From the NCBI GenBank assembly GCA_022824465.1, contig JAJDZV010000004.1:186001-250000 (forward strand): a stretch of DNA of 64,000 nt, given 5' to 3'. A program made the position numbers and the translations under genes. Source of the DNA: Anaerolineae bacterium (GTDB lineage: Bacteria > Chloroflexota > Anaerolineae > Aggregatilineales > Phototrophicaceae). Positions 63,648 to 64,000 of the stretch are shown here, one piece after another; within the stretch, counting starts at the first letter, position 1; every line of letters begins with the position of its first letter. The notes under the pieces are model-generated. The model had not been told where the DNA came from. It saw only the letters and a list, made by a program, of their open reading frames with translations, and did not search any database.

Positions 63648-64000
63648 TGGCAATAGTCACCCGCTGGGATAACAAGAAACAGACCATCGTCCTGCTTGAA
63701 TTCGAATCTGAATGGACCTGGGCCGATCTTGAAGAAGCGGTGCAGAAAGCCGATCGCTTGATTGGCAGCGTCGATAATATCGTCGATCTAATCATCGACC
63801 TTGAAGGCGCCGCGATCCCCCGCGACATCTTGACTGGCGCCAAGAACCTCCTGGCCGCCGGCGAAGCGCGACCGAACGAAGGCGCGCGCGTCGTTGTCGG
63901 CGCCAATGGCATGTTACAGACGATTTACCAGACGCTGCAGAAGACAATGACCAATGACGTCGCCGGGCGGGAAGTGCTCTTCGCTCCGAACATGTCGGAT
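63648..64000 (+). CDS. STAS-like small protein, 3' end outside the window
   Basis: The frame from the ATG at 63648 stays open to the window edge (117 codons). AGGAT lies 7 bases upstream. The product starts MAIVTRWDNKKQTIVLLEFE and continues with the alternating strands and helices of a STAS domain (ESEWTWADLEEAV, VDLIIDLEGAAIPRDIL, NEGARVVVGANG). STAS proteins act in regulatory switches or as small adaptors. The role here is unknown, and the assignment is from pattern only. Confidence 0.6.

Overview
The window is a GC-rich (roughly 55-60 %), gene-dense bacterial chromosome segment. It holds about 75 protein genes, one tRNA and one tmRNA. The mix of a long RNase Y, RecX, a MazG with an N-terminal methylase domain, a diacylglycerol-glucosyltransferase-like enzyme, RmlA-type nucleotidyltransferase and many secreted PDZ or lipoprotein genes of unknown role suggests a member of the Chloroflexota, perhaps Anaerolineae-like. 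That placement is an inference from gene content and protein flavour; no phylogeny was run.

Layout. 1-7.7 kb: a histidine phosphatase, a tiny stand-alone gene, a secreted propeller-like protein, a glycolipid glycosyltransferase (minus strand, apparently CTG start), an M50 membrane protease with an HD-domain protein, a TyrA-like dehydrogenase and a secreted four-PDZ protein. 7.7-9.8 kb: a RelE/ParE-like domain fused to a UvrD-type helicase, with lower GC than its neighbours. 9.8-12.1 kb: rny and recX. 12.8-16.8 kb: an epimerase-like gene, tRNA-Cys, and a minus-strand group of deacetylase, endonuclease III and MFS exporter. 17-20.6 kb: lysS and serS. 20.7-26.6 kb: an ABC-2 export operon followed by a sugar ABC importer (binding protein plus two permeases, no ATPase). 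26.6-32.2 kb: a surface-glycan cluster (UDP-sugar dehydrogenase, GT4, a GT9-GT26 fusion, a heptose-kinase-like PfkB enzyme). 32.2-35.7 kb: VOC protein, ATL protein, RmlA, MazG.

35.8-59 kb is the translation block, all on the minus strand. Read 5' to 3' it is rpsL-rpsG-fusA-tuf, then S10-spc-alpha gene order through secY-adk-map, then rpmJ-rpsM-rpsK-rpoA-rplQ-truA-rplM-rpsI. A good promoter precedes rpsL and a strong intrinsic terminator follows rpsI; an internal terminator separates secY from adk. infA and rpsD are absent from their usual places, and a secreted alpha/beta hydrolase sits between map and rpmJ. 59-64 kb: acyl-CoA dehydrogenase, a hydrolase and a renalase-like oxidoreductase (minus), then ssrA tmRNA, a lipoprotein and a STAS-like gene cut by the window end.

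The most interesting candidates are the RelE-like/UvrD helicase fusion, the tmRNA with a non-canonical T-loop, the GT9-GT26 fusion, the unexplained 100-residue C-terminal extension of LysS, and the CTG-initiated glycosyltransferase. I saw no CRISPR array, insertion sequence, prophage or replication origin.
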